Assembly (NCBI RefSeq): GCF_004801855.1
Contig: NZ_SSTC01000026.1
Coordinates: forward strand, 1-52,199
Direction of reading: 5' to 3'
Source of the DNA: Pseudomonas sp. A-1
GTDB taxonomy: Bacteria; Pseudomonadota; Gammaproteobacteria; Pseudomonadales; Pseudomonadaceae
Length of the DNA stretch: 52,199 bases
Part shown: in pieces, positions 35,877 to 46,009 of the stretch
Layout: the number at the start of each line of letters is the position of its first letter
How positions within the stretch are numbered: the stretch's first letter is position 1
Position numbers and translations under genes: made by a program
Notes under the pieces: model-generated
The model's input: only the letters and a program-made list of their open reading frames with translations
Databases searched by the model: none
What the model was told of the DNA's origin: nothing

Positions 35877-36410
35877 ATGAACATGGCTGCATCGAACAAG
35901 GAACCCGCCCCCATGGCCTCCCCGGATAAACAGCAAAAACGTGCCCAGCGGGCCAAAGTCAAGGCCAAGCAGAACCGGTCGGGCAAAGCCAAGGCCAATG
36001 TCGTACATCCGCTGCTGGCCAATCCGCTGGTCAACGAGCCATTCGATGATGTCGAAATCGACCTGAGCACCTTCGACTTCAAAGACATCGAGGAGAACGG
36101 TTTCGATCCGGCGCACTTCGACGACCTGTTCCAGGCGATGAAAGTCGGCGAAGGCATCAGCCTGCTCGCGATGTGCCTGGTGTTCCTGCAGTACCCGGTG
36201 TTGGAGCTGGTGGTCGCCGAGGAAGAGGAAGAAGCAGCCATCGACTTCATGATGGGCCTGCTGATCGCCTATCGCGGGTTCTTCCACGATGAAGACGAAG
36301 ACACGGCAGTGAATTGGATCAGCAGCGCCGCCTTCCAGACTGCCTACAACGAAGCGTCGATGATCCTGCAGAAGAAGTACGCCCGCGGCACCTCGAGCGA
36401 CCGAGCTTAG
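35877..36410 (+). CDS. Conserved hypothetical protein with basic N-terminus and acidic C-terminal domain
   Basis: A 177-residue soluble protein with no signal peptide. Residues ~17-40 are strongly basic (KQQKRAQRAKVKAKQNRSGK). The rest is acidic and helical (FDDVEIDLSTFDFKDIEENGFDP; VVAEEEEEAAIDFMMG; HDEDEDTAVNW). I do not recognise a named domain; similar proteins are annotated as hypothetical in Pseudomonas. The basic segment could bind nucleic acid. The start may instead be the ATG at 35883 or 35913. Confidence 0.72.
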   Translation: MNMAASNKEPAPMASPDKQQKRAQRAKVKAKQNRSGKAKANVVHPLLANPLVNEPFDDVEIDLSTFDFKDIEENGFDPAHFDDLFQAMKVGEGISLLAMCLVFLQYPVLELVVAEEEEEAAIDFMMGLLIAYRGFFHDEDEDTAVNWISSAAFQTAYNEASMILQKKYARGTSSDRA

Positions 36411-36462
36411 CCGCGAGCCGAGCAGCCACGGTTGGCAAGTCCATTCGAGCGAGAGCGGTGCG

Positions 36463-36506
36463 AGCAGGCCGGCGCGTTCGGCCAGCGCCGGATTTCGCTG
36501 CGGCTG
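36463..36506 (+). repeat. 44-bp direct repeat, duplicate of the amrS 3' end
   Basis: Identical to 33581-33624 at 41 of 44 bases. In the same frame it encodes QAGAFGQRRISLRL followed by APRP and a stop, paralleling the AmrS C-terminus NPQS-stop. It stands alone behind the hypothetical gene with no upstream amrS sequence. Confidence 0.85.
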
Positions 36507-36529
36507 GCCCCTCGGCCCTGAGCGTCAGC

Positions 36530-36838
36530 TCAGAACTGCCTGACCAGCGCCGCCACCAGGATGCCGACAGCAATCGCGGGCAGCGTTTTTTTCAGCAGCA
36601 GCATGGTGGCGGCCGTGGCCAGCAAAGCCAGCCTTGCGCCGGTGTCCCCCTCCAGCGCCATGGGGGCCAGCAGAGCCACCAGCACGGAGCTGGCCATGGC
36701 GCCGATGAACTGTTTCACCCGGTAGCCGATGGGCACGAACGACATCACGTAGACACCGCCCCAACGGGTCGCCAGGGTCACCACCGCCATGACCAGCACC
36801 AGGATCAGTGCGCCGAAACCCGTCGTTTCAAGACTCAC
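36530..36838 (-). CDS. azlD: AzlD-family branched-chain amino acid export subunit
   Basis: A 102-residue protein with about four transmembrane segments (FGALILVLVMAVVTLATRWGG; ALLAPMALEGD). Length and hydropathy fit AzlD, the small partner of AzlC in branched-chain amino acid export. The first 11 bases overlap the end of azlC, indicating coupled translation. Confidence 0.85.
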   Translation of the reverse strand: MSLETTGFGALILVLVMAVVTLATRWGGVYVMSFVPIGYRVKQFIGAMASSVLVALLAPMALEGDTGARLALLATAATMLLLKKTLPAIAVGILVAALVRQF

Positions 36839-37544
36839 GTTTCTTCTCCGGCAGGGATGTTCCGGTCAAGCCGCCTGCCAGTGCGCCCACGACCACGTGG
36901 CTGTTGTCCGGCAGGAACCAGTAGGCCAGCAGGGAGGCGCCGGCCGCGACGACCCAGATGGTCAGGATACGCAGATTCTTTTCCCCGCCCACCACCATGG
37001 CCAGCAGGAAGCAGCCCATCACCATGTCCAGCCCCAGACTCCGGGGATCGTGAATGGCCCCGCCAAAGCAGATGCCCAACCAGGTGCCCACGACCCAGAA
37101 CGACCAGAGGGCGAGGCCGCCGCCCAGCAGCAGGCCGATCCCCGGCTGGCCGCGACCGAACGCCTGCATGGACATGGCCCAGTTGGCATCGGAGGCCAGG
37201 AGCATGACGCCATATCGCCTTGCCGACGGCAACTGGCGCAGCCATGGATAGAGTGTCGCCCCCATCAGCAGATGCCGAGCATTGATGGCGAACACGGTGA
37301 GCACCAGGGTGAAGAGCGGAACCTGAGGCCCCCACAACTCCAGTGCGGCGAACTGGGAGGCGCCGGCGAAGACCAGCGTGCTCATCGCCATGATCACCGA
37401 GTCCTCCAGTCCGGCCTGTACGGCGGCCAGGCCAAAGGCCGCGCCGAAAACCGTGACGAACAGGGAGATGGGGACGAGCTGCCTGAAGCCAGCCCACACC
37501 ATCTGGCGATCGAACTCGTGCAGGGTGGTATCCGTGCCCGTCAT
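36828..37544 (-). CDS. azlC: AzlC-family branched-chain amino acid permease
   Basis: A 238-residue inner-membrane protein. FAGASQFAALELWG, NARHLLMGATLYPWLRQLP and the surrounding hydrophobic segments are typical of AzlC. Together with AzlD it exports branched-chain amino acids or analogues. It is divergent from a LysR regulator across 151 bases. The ATG at 37542-37544 fits the family start. Confidence 0.88.
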   Translation of the reverse strand: MTGTDTTLHEFDRQMVWAGFRQLVPISLFVTVFGAAFGLAAVQAGLEDSVIMAMSTLVFAGASQFAALELWGPQVPLFTLVLTVFAINARHLLMGATLYPWLRQLPSARRYGVMLLASDANWAMSMQAFGRGQPGIGLLLGGGLALWSFWVVGTWLGICFGGAIHDPRSLGLDMVMGCFLLAMVVGGEKNLRILTIWVVAAGASLLAYWFLPDNSHVVVGALAGGLTGTSLPEKKRES

Positions 37545-37695
37545 GCCGCAGCCTCTCTGCTTGTCGATGTCGATTCCGCTGCTACAACGGGTGTTGCAGC
37601 AGGCTCAGGCTGCGACTATGCGCGGCGCCGAGCAAAAAGAAAAACGCATAATCCTGCTGTATGCTATTTGATATTCGAATGCCAAGGCGTGCCCC

Positions 37696-38565
37696 ATGAC
37701 CTTCCAGGACCTGCAGATCGACTGGCTGAAATGCTTCGTTGCCGTGGTGGATGCCGGCTCGCTGTCCGGCGCGGCGCCGGAAGTGCATCGCTCCCAGTCG
37801 GCCGTGAGCATGCAGCTCAAGAAGCTCGAAGCGGCCCTGGACTGCCAGCTGCTGGTGCGCGGCCCCCGGCAGCATCAACTCACGGCGCAGGGACAGTTGC
37901 TGCTGGGCTATGCGCGGCGGATGCTCGACCTGCACGCGGAAACCCAGGCGGCGTTTCACGGCGAGGAACTGGCCGGCCGCATCCGCCTGGGCGTCCCGGA
38001 CGATTATGCCGCGCGTTACCTGACCCCCGTGCTCAAGCGCTTCGCGCCCCATCATGGCGCGGTGGAGATCGAGCTGAACTGCGAGCAGTCGACCGCGCTG
38101 ATCCCCCGTGTCGAGCGCGGCGATCTCGACCTGGCGCTGGTTTCCCGGGACCAGCCGCGACACGGCACCCTGCTGTTCCATGAGCCGATGGTGTGGGTCG
38201 GTTCCGCCCAGTTCGAGGTCTGGAGACGCGACCCGCTGCCCATCGCGGTCTATGAAAGCACCAGCCTGGCCAGGCGCAGCGCCCTCAACTCCCTGGCCCT
38301 GCAGGGGCGCCGCTACAAGGTGGTGTACAACAGCTCGAGCCTGGCCGGACAGATTGCCGCCGTCGAGAGCGGGCTGGCCGTCGCGGTGCTGACCCAGTGC
38401 AGCGTGCCCGCCGGCCTGCAGATCCTGGGTGGCGAACATGGCCTGGGGCCGCTCGAACCCATGGAGGTCGCGGTGTATCGCAGCCGGGCCTCGCAGGGCT
38501 GCAAGGCGGTGGACAGCCTGCACAACCTGCTGATCAGGACGCTCAGGCATTCGGCGGCAGCCTGA
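37696..38565 (+). CDS. LysR-family regulator, divergent from azlCD
   Basis: A 289-residue LysR protein. The DNA-binding part is LQIDWLKCFVAVVDAGSLSGAAPEVHRSQSAVSMQLKKLEA-like sequence in residues ~4-60; the effector domain opens with GRIRLGVPDDYAARYLTPVL near 95. It is likely to control azlCD. The intergenic region contains an AT-rich stretch with ATTTGATATTCGAAT (about 37669-37683) that could hold a T-N11-A LysR site. Confidence 0.88.
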   Translation: MTFQDLQIDWLKCFVAVVDAGSLSGAAPEVHRSQSAVSMQLKKLEAALDCQLLVRGPRQHQLTAQGQLLLGYARRMLDLHAETQAAFHGEELAGRIRLGVPDDYAARYLTPVLKRFAPHHGAVEIELNCEQSTALIPRVERGDLDLALVSRDQPRHGTLLFHEPMVWVGSAQFEVWRRDPLPIAVYESTSLARRSALNSLALQGRRYKVVYNSSSLAGQIAAVESGLAVAVLTQCSVPAGLQILGGEHGLGPLEPMEVAVYRSRASQGCKAVDSLHNLLIRTLRHSAAA

Positions 38566-38663
38566 AGGGCGGCGCCGACGAATTCGAAAGCAAGACCCGG
38601 AGTGTGTCCCGCCCCCGGCCGGGCCTACAGTAGGCAGCGTCGAACTCGTGGGATAATCCGGAC

Positions 38664-39737
38664 ATGTCCAAGCCAACCGAACAACCTGCTGCAGCGACTC
38701 TGTCCGACCCGCGCTGGGCCCGGGTGGTCGCCCGCGACCCGCAAGCCGATGGCCGCTTCTGCTACGCGGTGCGGACCACGGGCGTCTACTGCCGCCCCTC
38801 GTGCGGCTCGCGCACGCCGCGGCCGGAGAACGTCCGCTTCTTCGCCTCGGCCGCCGCCGCCGAGCGGGCGGGCTTCCGCCCGTGCAAGCGCTGCAAGCCC
38901 GACCAGGCGCCCCTCGCCGAGCGGCAGGCCGCCCTGGTGGCCGCGCTGTGCCGACAGATCGAGGCCGCGGACACGCCGCCCAGCCTGGCGGAGCTGGCGC
39001 GCGGCGCCGGGATGAGCGCCTTCCACCTGCATCGCCTGTTCAAGGCGGTCACCGGCGTGACGCCGAGGGCCTACGCGGCGGAACTCCGCGCCCGCAAGGT
39101 CCGCGCGACGCTGGGCGGCGGCGGCAGGATCACCGATGCGATCTACGCGGCCGGCTACAACTCGTCCGGCCGCTTCTACCAGGAGTCGGCACACCTGCTG
39201 GGCATGCCTCCCGGGAGCTTCCGCGACGGCGGCAACCGGGCGGTCATCCGCTTCGCGGTGGGCGAGTGCTCGCTGGGCTCGATCCTGGTCGCCGCCAGCG
39301 AACGTGGCGTCTGCGCCATCCTGCTCGGCGACGATCCCGATGCCCTGGCCCGCGACCTCCAGGACCGCTTCCCCAAGGCCGAGCTGATCGGCGCGGATGC
39401 CGCCTTCGAGCAACTGGTGGCCACGGTCGTCGGCTTCGTGGAAATGCCCGGGCGCGGACTCGACCTGCCCCTCGACGTGCGCGGCACCGCCTTCCAGCAG
39501 CGCGTCTGGCAGGCACTGCGGGAAATCCCGGCCGGCACCACGGCGAGCTATGCGGAAATCGCCCAGCGCATCGGCACGCCCAAGGCAGTGCGCGCCGTGG
39601 CGGGCGCCTGCGCGGCCAACGCGCTGGCCGTGGCCATTCCCTGCCATCGGGTGGTGCGCAGCGACGGCGGGCTTTCCGGCTATCGCTGGGGGGTGGAGCG
39701 CAAGCGGGCGCTGCTCGAGCGGGAGGCCACGCCGTGA
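38664..39737 (+). CDS. ada: Bifunctional Ada: methylphosphotriester/O6-methylguanine methyltransferase and activator
   Basis: A 357-residue full-length Ada. The zinc site that accepts methyl from phosphotriesters is Cys43 (VYCRPSC), Cys47, Cys74 and Cys77 (PCKRCKP). An AraC-type helix-turn-helix (MSAFHLHRLFKAVTGVTPRAY) follows. The C-terminal O6-methylguanine methyltransferase has the acceptor motif AIPCHRVV (Cys at about 327). Methylated Ada turns on its own operon. Its TGA overlaps the GTG of the glycosylase gene. Confidence 0.93.
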   Translation: MSKPTEQPAAATLSDPRWARVVARDPQADGRFCYAVRTTGVYCRPSCGSRTPRPENVRFFASAAAAERAGFRPCKRCKPDQAPLAERQAALVAALCRQIEAADTPPSLAELARGAGMSAFHLHRLFKAVTGVTPRAYAAELRARKVRATLGGGGRITDAIYAAGYNSSGRFYQESAHLLGMPPGSFRDGGNRAVIRFAVGECSLGSILVAASERGVCAILLGDDPDALARDLQDRFPKAELIGADAAFEQLVATVVGFVEMPGRGLDLPLDVRGTAFQQRVWQALREIPAGTTASYAEIAQRIGTPKAVRAVAGACAANALAVAIPCHRVVRSDGGLSGYRWGVERKRALLEREATP

Positions 39738-40636
39738 CCATCAAGCTTTCCTGCGCCATGGCGCTGGGCGCCACCTTCCGCCCCCAGGATATCCTGGCCT
39801 TCCATCGCCGCGACCCGCAGGCCATCGCCGAGCGGGTCGATGCGACCGCGCTGCACAAGGGCCTCGTCTGGGGCGATGCCGCGGCCTGCCTGTCCATCGA
39901 ATTCCACCGCGACCGGGCACAGGCGTGCCTGTCCGTCGACGGCGCAGTGGCGGAGGCCGGACAGCCGGCCTTCGAGGCCATGGTCCGCCGCATGCTCGGC
40001 CTGGAGCAGGACGTGGAGGCCTTCGAACAGCGCCACCGCCGCCATCCCCAGCTCGGCCCCCTGATCGCCCGACAGGCCGGCCTGCGCGTGCCGCTCGCCG
40101 CCACCCCGTTCGAGGCGCTGACCTGGGCGATCACCGGCCAGCAGATCAGCGTCGGCGCCGCCGTCGCCCTTCGCCGCAAGCTGGTGATGGCGGCGAACGT
40201 GCGTCATTCCGGCGGCCTGCTGTGCTACCCGCAGGCTCCCCAGGTCGCCGGGCTGAGCGAAGCGACCCTGCGCCAGGCCGGCTTCTCGGCGACCAAGGCC
40301 GGCGCCCTGCTGACCCTCGCCAGAGGGGTGGTGGAGCAGCGCCTTCCCCTCGACGCCTGGATGCACACGCTCCCGGTGGAGGAGGTCCGGACGCAGCTTG
40401 AGGCGCTGCGCGGCATCGGCCCCTGGACGGTCAACTACGCGCTGCTGCGCGGTTTCGGCTGGCTGGACGGCTCGCTGCACGGCGATGCCGCCGTGCGCCG
40501 CGGGCTGCAGGCGCTACTCGGCCAGCCGGAGCAGGTCAGCGAGGCGCAGGCGCGGGCCTGGCTGGCGGAGTTCTCGCCCTGGCGCGCGCTGGTCGGCGCG
40601 CATCTCTGGGCGATGCAGTCCTCTGCCGCCTATTGA
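39734..40636 (+). CDS. alkA: DNA-3-methyladenine glycosylase II, AlkA-like
   Basis: A 300-residue HhH-GPD glycosylase that removes alkylated bases. The helix-hairpin-helix LEALRGIGPWTVNYALLRG and the downstream catalytic-Asp region LHGDAAVRRGL are intact. The AlkA-type N-terminal domain is present. The GTG start at 39734 overlaps the ada stop (GTGA), so the two are co-translated and form a compact alkylation-repair operon. Confidence 0.9.
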   Translation: MTIKLSCAMALGATFRPQDILAFHRRDPQAIAERVDATALHKGLVWGDAAACLSIEFHRDRAQACLSVDGAVAEAGQPAFEAMVRRMLGLEQDVEAFEQRHRRHPQLGPLIARQAGLRVPLAATPFEALTWAITGQQISVGAAVALRRKLVMAANVRHSGGLLCYPQAPQVAGLSEATLRQAGFSATKAGALLTLARGVVEQRLPLDAWMHTLPVEEVRTQLEALRGIGPWTVNYALLRGFGWLDGSLHGDAAVRRGLQALLGQPEQVSEAQARAWLAEFSPWRALVGAHLWAMQSSAAY

Positions 40637-40689
40637 GCGAACCGACCCGGGCCGGGCAACGCCTTGCCGCGACCTTCGCCATCGGTGGC

Positions 40690-41616
40690 TCAGTAGGCGC
40701 CGGCGAAGTCGACTTCGCCGTGCAGCGCCTCGCCGGCCTGGTAACGCGCCAGGTTGTCGACGAACAGCCGGGCCAGTGCGGCCGGCACCAGCGGGCCGGC
40801 GATGTGCCCGGTCAGCGTCAGGCCTGGCGCGTCCCAGAACGGATGCTGCGCCGGCAGCGGCTCCTCGCGGAACACGTCGAGGACCGCGCCGGCCAGCAGG
40901 CCCTCCTGCAGGGCGTGCAGCAGCGCCGCGTCCACCACCGCGCTGCCCCGCCCCACGTTGACGAACAGCGCACCCGGCGCGACGGCGCGGAAGAAGCTTT
41001 CATCGTAGAGGTCGGCGGTCTGCGGCGTGTCGGGCAGGATGTTGACGATGTAGTCGGCTGCGCCGGCCTCGGCGTGCAGCGCGTCGAGCCCGGCGACGCG
41101 CTCGAAGTGCTCGAGCGGGCGCGGCCGGTGGGCGATGCCGGTCAGGCGCAGGCCGAAGGGCGCCAGCAGGCGGGCGACCTCGCGACCGATCTCGCCGGCG
41201 CCGACGATCAGCAGCCGGCGCCCGAACAGGCTGCCGGGAATCCGCGCATCCCACTGGCGCTGCCGCTGGCTTTCCCGGCGCGCCCGCAGCTGCTGCTCGT
41301 GCTCGAGCAGGTGGGCGAGCAGGTACTCGGCGATCGGCTGGCCGAACACGCCGACGGCGCGGCTCAGCCGGTAATCGCGGGGCAGATCGGCCGCCAGCAG
41401 CGGCCGGTAGCCCGCCCAGGTCGACTGCAGCCACTGCGGGCGCAGCCCGGCGCGCAGCAGCGGCACCAGCCGGTCCGGCTCGCCCAGCCAGATCGTGCAG
41501 CGGCGCAGCGCCTCCGGTGCGGCGTCCGCCGCGATCAGTTCGAGATCGCCGCACAGGGCGTGCAGCGCGGCGCGCAGTTCGGGGTTGCGGGCATCGGCGA
41601 GAAGGATGGGGCCCAT
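40690..41616 (-). CDS. Glyoxylate/hydroxypyruvate reductase, GhrA type
   Basis: A 308-residue D-2-hydroxyacid dehydrogenase of the GhrA branch. The Rossmann motif VGAGEIG is near 135, NVGRGSAVVD holds the catalytic Arg, and GHIAGP holds the His in the GhrA arrangement. The start ATG at 41614-41616 has AGGAG upstream. It reduces glyoxylate or hydroxypyruvate with NADPH. It is unrelated by position to the arsenic genes that follow and converges on alkA. Confidence 0.85.
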   Translation of the reverse strand: MGPILLADARNPELRAALHALCGDLELIAADAAPEALRRCTIWLGEPDRLVPLLRAGLRPQWLQSTWAGYRPLLAADLPRDYRLSRAVGVFGQPIAEYLLAHLLEHEQQLRARRESQRQRQWDARIPGSLFGRRLLIVGAGEIGREVARLLAPFGLRLTGIAHRPRPLEHFERVAGLDALHAEAGAADYIVNILPDTPQTADLYDESFFRAVAPGALFVNVGRGSAVVDAALLHALQEGLLAGAVLDVFREEPLPAQHPFWDAPGLTLTGHIAGPLVPAALARLFVDNLARYQAGEALHGEVDFAGAY

Positions 41617-41781
41617 CGCGGCGGCTCCTGAGGTCGGCGGGATCGACTCGCGACTATACGCGCGCACGCTGCGCCCCTGAAGCGCCGCGCACGCCATGTG
41701 GTCCGCCCGAGCCTGCTTCCTCGTCAGCCGCGCAGCATCGTCGCCTCGTCCTGATCCGCCCGGACTGCACCACTGTCATCG

Positions 41782-43008
41782 TCAGGCCGCGGCCACGGTG
41801 GCATGTCGCGGCAGGCCGATGGAAATCAGCGCGGCGAGCAGCACGAAGGCGCTGGACACCCACAGGCAGGCTTCGAGGCCCCAGGCCTGGAACACCCAGC
41901 CGGACAGCAGCGTGCCGATCAGCCGGCCGAGGGCGTTGGACATGTAGTAGAAGCCGACGTCCAGCGAGACCCCGTCCTCCTTGGCGTAGCTGACGATCAG
42001 GTAGCTGTGCAGCGAGGAGTTGATGGCGAACAGCGCGCCGAACAGCAGCAGGCCGCCGATCAGCACCGTCTGCGCGGAAAGCTCCGAGCCCAGGCCCAAG
42101 GCGATGGCCGCCGGCAGTCCGGCCAGCAGCGCCGCCCAGACGAAGGCCGCACGGCCGTCCGGCACCCTGCCGCTGCGCTTGCCGGTGAAGTACGGCGCGA
42201 ACGACTGCACGAAGCCGTAGCCGATCACCCACACGGCGAGGAAGCCGCCGACCTGCCAGAAGTCCCAGCCGAAGCTGGCGGACAGGTACACCGGCAGGGC
42301 CACCACGAACCACACGTCGCGGGCACCGAACAGGAACAGCCGCGCGGCGGAAAGGATGTTGATCGCCCGGCTCTTCGACAGCAGGTCGCGGAACTTGGGC
42401 TTGCTCTTGGCCTTGCCGAGGTCCTTCTTCAGCGTCACCAGGCTGGCCAGCCAGATCAGCGCCAGCACGGCGGCCATGGCCAGTACCGCGCCGGTGAAAC
42501 CCAGCGTCGTCAGCAGCGCACCGCCGAGGAAGAAGCCGACGCCCTTGAGCGCGTTCTTCGAGCCGGTGAGCAGCGCCACCCACTTGTACAGGGTGCCCTG
42601 CTGACTGTCCGCCACCAGCAGCTTGATCGAGCTTTTCGCGCTCATCTTGTTGAGGTCCTTGGCGATCCCGGACAGCGCCTGCGCCGCCATCACCCAGGGC
42701 ACGGTGAGCATGGCCGCCGGCACCGTGAGCATCAGCAGCGCCGCCACCTGCAACCCCAGGCCGATGTTCATGGTGCGGTTGAGGCCCAGGTGCGCGCCCA
42801 GCCAGCCGCCGACCAGATTGGTGACCACGCCGAAGATCTCGTAGAACAGGAACAGCGCGGCGATCTGCAGCGGGCTGTAGCCGAGACCGTGGAAGTGCAG
42901 CACCACCAGCATGCGCAGGGCGCCGTCGGTGAGGGTGAAGGCCCAGTAGTTGCCGGTGACCAGCAGGTACTGGCGGATTTCGGGAGAGAGACGAGCAAGG
43001 GCGTGCAT
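41782..43008 (-). CDS. arsJ: ArsJ organoarsenical MFS exporter
   Basis: A 408-residue, 12-TM major facilitator. The opening SPEIRQYLLVTGNYWAFTLTDGALRMLVVLHFHGLGYSPLQIA is diagnostic of ArsJ, which exports 1-arseno-3-phosphoglycerate made by the partner GAPDH. That product hydrolyses outside to arsenate. The GAPDH gene lies 213 bases upstream on the same strand, separated by repeats. The C-terminal AAA tail is short. All family segments appear present. Confidence 0.92.
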   Translation of the reverse strand: MHALARLSPEIRQYLLVTGNYWAFTLTDGALRMLVVLHFHGLGYSPLQIAALFLFYEIFGVVTNLVGGWLGAHLGLNRTMNIGLGLQVAALLMLTVPAAMLTVPWVMAAQALSGIAKDLNKMSAKSSIKLLVADSQQGTLYKWVALLTGSKNALKGVGFFLGGALLTTLGFTGAVLAMAAVLALIWLASLVTLKKDLGKAKSKPKFRDLLSKSRAINILSAARLFLFGARDVWFVVALPVYLSASFGWDFWQVGGFLAVWVIGYGFVQSFAPYFTGKRSGRVPDGRAAFVWAALLAGLPAAIALGLGSELSAQTVLIGGLLLFGALFAINSSLHSYLIVSYAKEDGVSLDVGFYYMSNALGRLIGTLLSGWVFQAWGLEACLWVSSAFVLLAALISIGLPRHATVAAA

Positions 43009-43031
43009 GGGGAAATCCGTATGGCAGATCG

Positions 43032-43090
43032 TGTAGGGGCGAATTGATTCGCCTGACGGAACCGCGCTGGCGAATGAATTCGCCCCTACT
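43032..43090. repeat. Extragenic inverted repeat, GTAGGGGCGAATTC family (copy 2)
   Basis: The left arm 43032-43053 has one change from copy 1 (GAATTGATTC), and the right arm is 43069-43089. The loop is unrelated to those of the other copies. It lies in the arsJ-GAPDH gap. Confidence 0.85.
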
Positions 43091-43101
43091 GGCCAGAAAC
43101 C

Positions 43102-43202
43102 GTAGGGTGGGTTATGGCCTGCGGCCTGACCCGGCTAACACAGGCCGTAGGGTGCGCCGCGCGCACCGAGCAAGGAGCCCTGGTGCGCAGGGCGCACCCT
43201 AC
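43102..43202. repeat. GTAGGGTG-type inverted-repeat mosaic
   Basis: GTAGGGTGCGCCGCGCGCACC (21 bases, 43147 on) pairs with 43182-43202, two bases differing. An adjacent half, GTAGGGTGGGTTATGG at 43102, resembles the element at 51918. The block looks like two repeat families side by side. Confidence 0.75.
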
Positions 43203-43221
43203 ATAGGCGAGCGCGAGTTTC

Positions 43222-44229
<1,008 letters not shown>

Positions 44230-44259
44230 GATCTTGTTGTCTCCGTTCCCGGTGAAGGT

Positions 44260-44757
44260 TTATTCAGCGTCGAACTGGGCGATCCAGGCGACATGCGCCG
44301 GATGCTGGATGGCCTTGGGGCGCAGCGCCTGCACCAGCGCCACCGCCTCGGTGCACGGCAGGCCGCGGTCGATCAGCAGGCGCGCGGCGATCAGCCCGGT
44401 GCGCCCGGAGCCGCCCTTGCAGTGGATGGCGATGCTGCGGCCTTCGCCGAGCAGGCCGGCGATGCGCTCGCGGGCCAGGCTCCAGGCCGCATCGAAATCG
44501 GCCAGCGGCACCTGCTCGTCGGCCACCGGCAGGTGGAACCACTCCAGGTCGCGCGCGGCGCACAGTGCCGGCAGCTCGGCGGCCTGGTTCTGCTCCAGCT
44601 CGCTGGCCGGCATCAGGGTGATCAGCGCCTCGGCGCCGGCCGCGCGCAGGGTGTCCAGGGCGTCAGCCACGCTGGTGTCCTTGCTGCCGGGGCACGGGGT
44701 GAAGATCAACCGGCCGGAGCAGCCGGGGACGCCGAGGATGTCGTAGGGGTGGGACAC
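44260..44757 (-). CDS. Dual-specificity/tyrosine phosphatase-like protein of the ars cluster
   Basis: A 165-residue protein with an intact cysteine-phosphatase loop HCKGGSGRTG (Cys113, Arg119) and a probable general acid Asp80 in LPVADEQ. I chose a GTG start at 44755-44757 (MSHPYDILGVPG) with AAGGA upstream; no closer ATG gives the conserved N-terminus. Proteins of this type are recurrent members of ars operons with GAPDH and ArsJ, but their substrate is not established. It could act on a phospho- or arseno-ester. Confidence 0.8.
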   Translation of the reverse strand: MSHPYDILGVPGCSGRLIFTPCPGSKDTSVADALDTLRAAGAEALITLMPASELEQNQAAELPALCAARDLEWFHLPVADEQVPLADFDAAWSLARERIAGLLGEGRSIAIHCKGGSGRTGLIAARLLIDRGLPCTEAVALVQALRPKAIQHPAHVAWIAQFDAE

Positions 44758-44777
44758 GATGGTTTTTCCTTGAAGGT

Positions 44778-45500
44778 TCAGAGGGTGCGCAGGTTGACGC
44801 GGCGGGACAGCTCTTCGGCCGATTCCTTGCGCTCGGAGTAGCGGTCGACCAGGTAGTCGGCGCGCCCGCGCAGCAGCAGGGTGAACTTGACCAGCTCCTC
44901 CATCACGTCGACCACCCGGTCGTAGTAGGCGGAAGGCTTCATGCGGTCGGCCTCGTCGAATTCGAGGAAGGCCTTGGCCACCGAGGACTGGTTGGGGATG
45001 GTGAACATACGCATCCAACGACCGAGTACGCGCATCTGGTTGACCGCGTTGAACGACTGCGAGCCGCCGCAGACCTGCATCAGCGCCAGGGTCTTGCCCT
45101 GGGTCGGGCGGATCGCGCCCATGGTCAGCGGAATCCAGTCGATCTGCGCCTTGAACACCGCGCTCATCGCGCCGTGGCGCTCCGGCGAGCACCACACCTG
45201 GCCTTCCGACCAGAGCACCAGCTCGCGCAGCTCACGGACCTTGGGGTGGTCCTCGGGCGCGTCATCCGGCAGCGGCAGGCCGGACGGGTCGAAGATGCGC
45301 GTCTCGGCGCCGAAGCGCTGGAGCAGGCGTGCGGCTTCCTGGACCAGCAGCCGGCTGTAGGAGCGCTCGCGGTTGGAGCCGTAGAGCAGCAGGATGCGCG
45401 GCGGATGTTCCGGCTGCGCTGGCAGGCCGAGCTTGCCCAGATCAGGCAGGTCGAGCAGTTCGGGATCGATGTTGGGCAGGTCGTCGTGCATGGCGTCCAT
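44778..45500 (-). CDS. arsH: ArsH, NADPH-dependent FMN reductase / organoarsenical oxidase
   Basis: A 240-residue flavodoxin-like protein. [24 protein letters not shown] forms the FMN loop, and [23 protein letters not shown] and [22 protein letters not shown] are hallmarks of ArsH. It oxidises trivalent methylated arsenicals to the less toxic pentavalent forms. The ATG at 45498-45500 is chosen; an ATG at 45491 and a TTG at 45509 are alternatives. Confidence 0.93.
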   Translation of the reverse strand: MDAMHDDLPNIDPELLDLPDLGKLGLPAQPEHPPRILLLYGSNRERSYSRLLVQEAARLLQRFGAETRIFDPSGLPLPDDAPEDHPKVRELRELVLWSEGQVWCSPERHGAMSAVFKAQIDWIPLTMGAIRPTQGKTLALMQVCGGSQSFNAVNQMRVLGRWMRMFTIPNQSSVAKAFLEFDEADRMKPSAYYDRVVDVMEELVKFTLLLRGRADYLVDRYSERKESAEELSRRVNLRTL

Positions 45501-45514
45501 CCGGGGCAAAGGGG

Positions 45515-45985
45515 TTACAGGCTGCCGATACGGACCAGCTCGGTTTTCAGGGCAGCGGCATCCAGCTGGTCGAGGGGCAAGACGAGAAAGGCCTGGATAC
45601 GGGTCTTGATCCGGGCGACCGTGGCGTCGAACGCGGCAGCGATTTCGGCAGCGCTACCCGTCACCTCGGAAGGGTCCGCCAGCCCCCAATGGGCGCGCAG
45701 CGCCGGGCCGAAGAACACCGGGCAGGCCTCGCCGGCCGCCTTGTCGCAGACGGTGATGACCAGATCGGGTTGCAGCTCGGCATGCGCTTCGATGGGCTTG
45801 CTGGACAGACCGTCAAAGGCCACCCCCGTCCGTTCCAGTGCTTTCAGCGTGAGCGGATGAACGAAGCCCTTCGGCTCGCTGCCGGCGCTGTAGGCGCGCA
45901 GGCCGGTCGGGGCCAGATGATTGAACAGGGCTTCGCAGAGGATGCTGCGGCAACTGTTGGCCGTGCACAGGAACAGAACCTTCAT
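45515..45985 (-). CDS. arsC: Thioredoxin-type arsenate reductase ArsC (first copy in arm order: third gene)
   Basis: A 156-residue low-molecular-weight-phosphatase-fold reductase. The P-loop CTANSCRS (Cys7 to Arg13) and the two redox cysteines Cys80 and Cys88 ([12 protein letters not shown]) are in place. It reduces arsenate to arsenite for Acr3. It lies between arsR and arsH. A second, different ArsC is encoded at 46375. Confidence 0.9.
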   Translation of the reverse strand: MKVLFLCTANSCRSILCEALFNHLAPTGLRAYSAGSEPKGFVHPLTLKALERTGVAFDGLSSKPIEAHAELQPDLVITVCDKAAGEACPVFFGPALRAHWGLADPSEVTGSAAEIAAAFDATVARIKTRIQAFLVLPLDQLDAAALKTELVRIGSL

Positions 45986-46009
45986 GGCGGTACTCGGGGT
46001 TCGGCGCCC

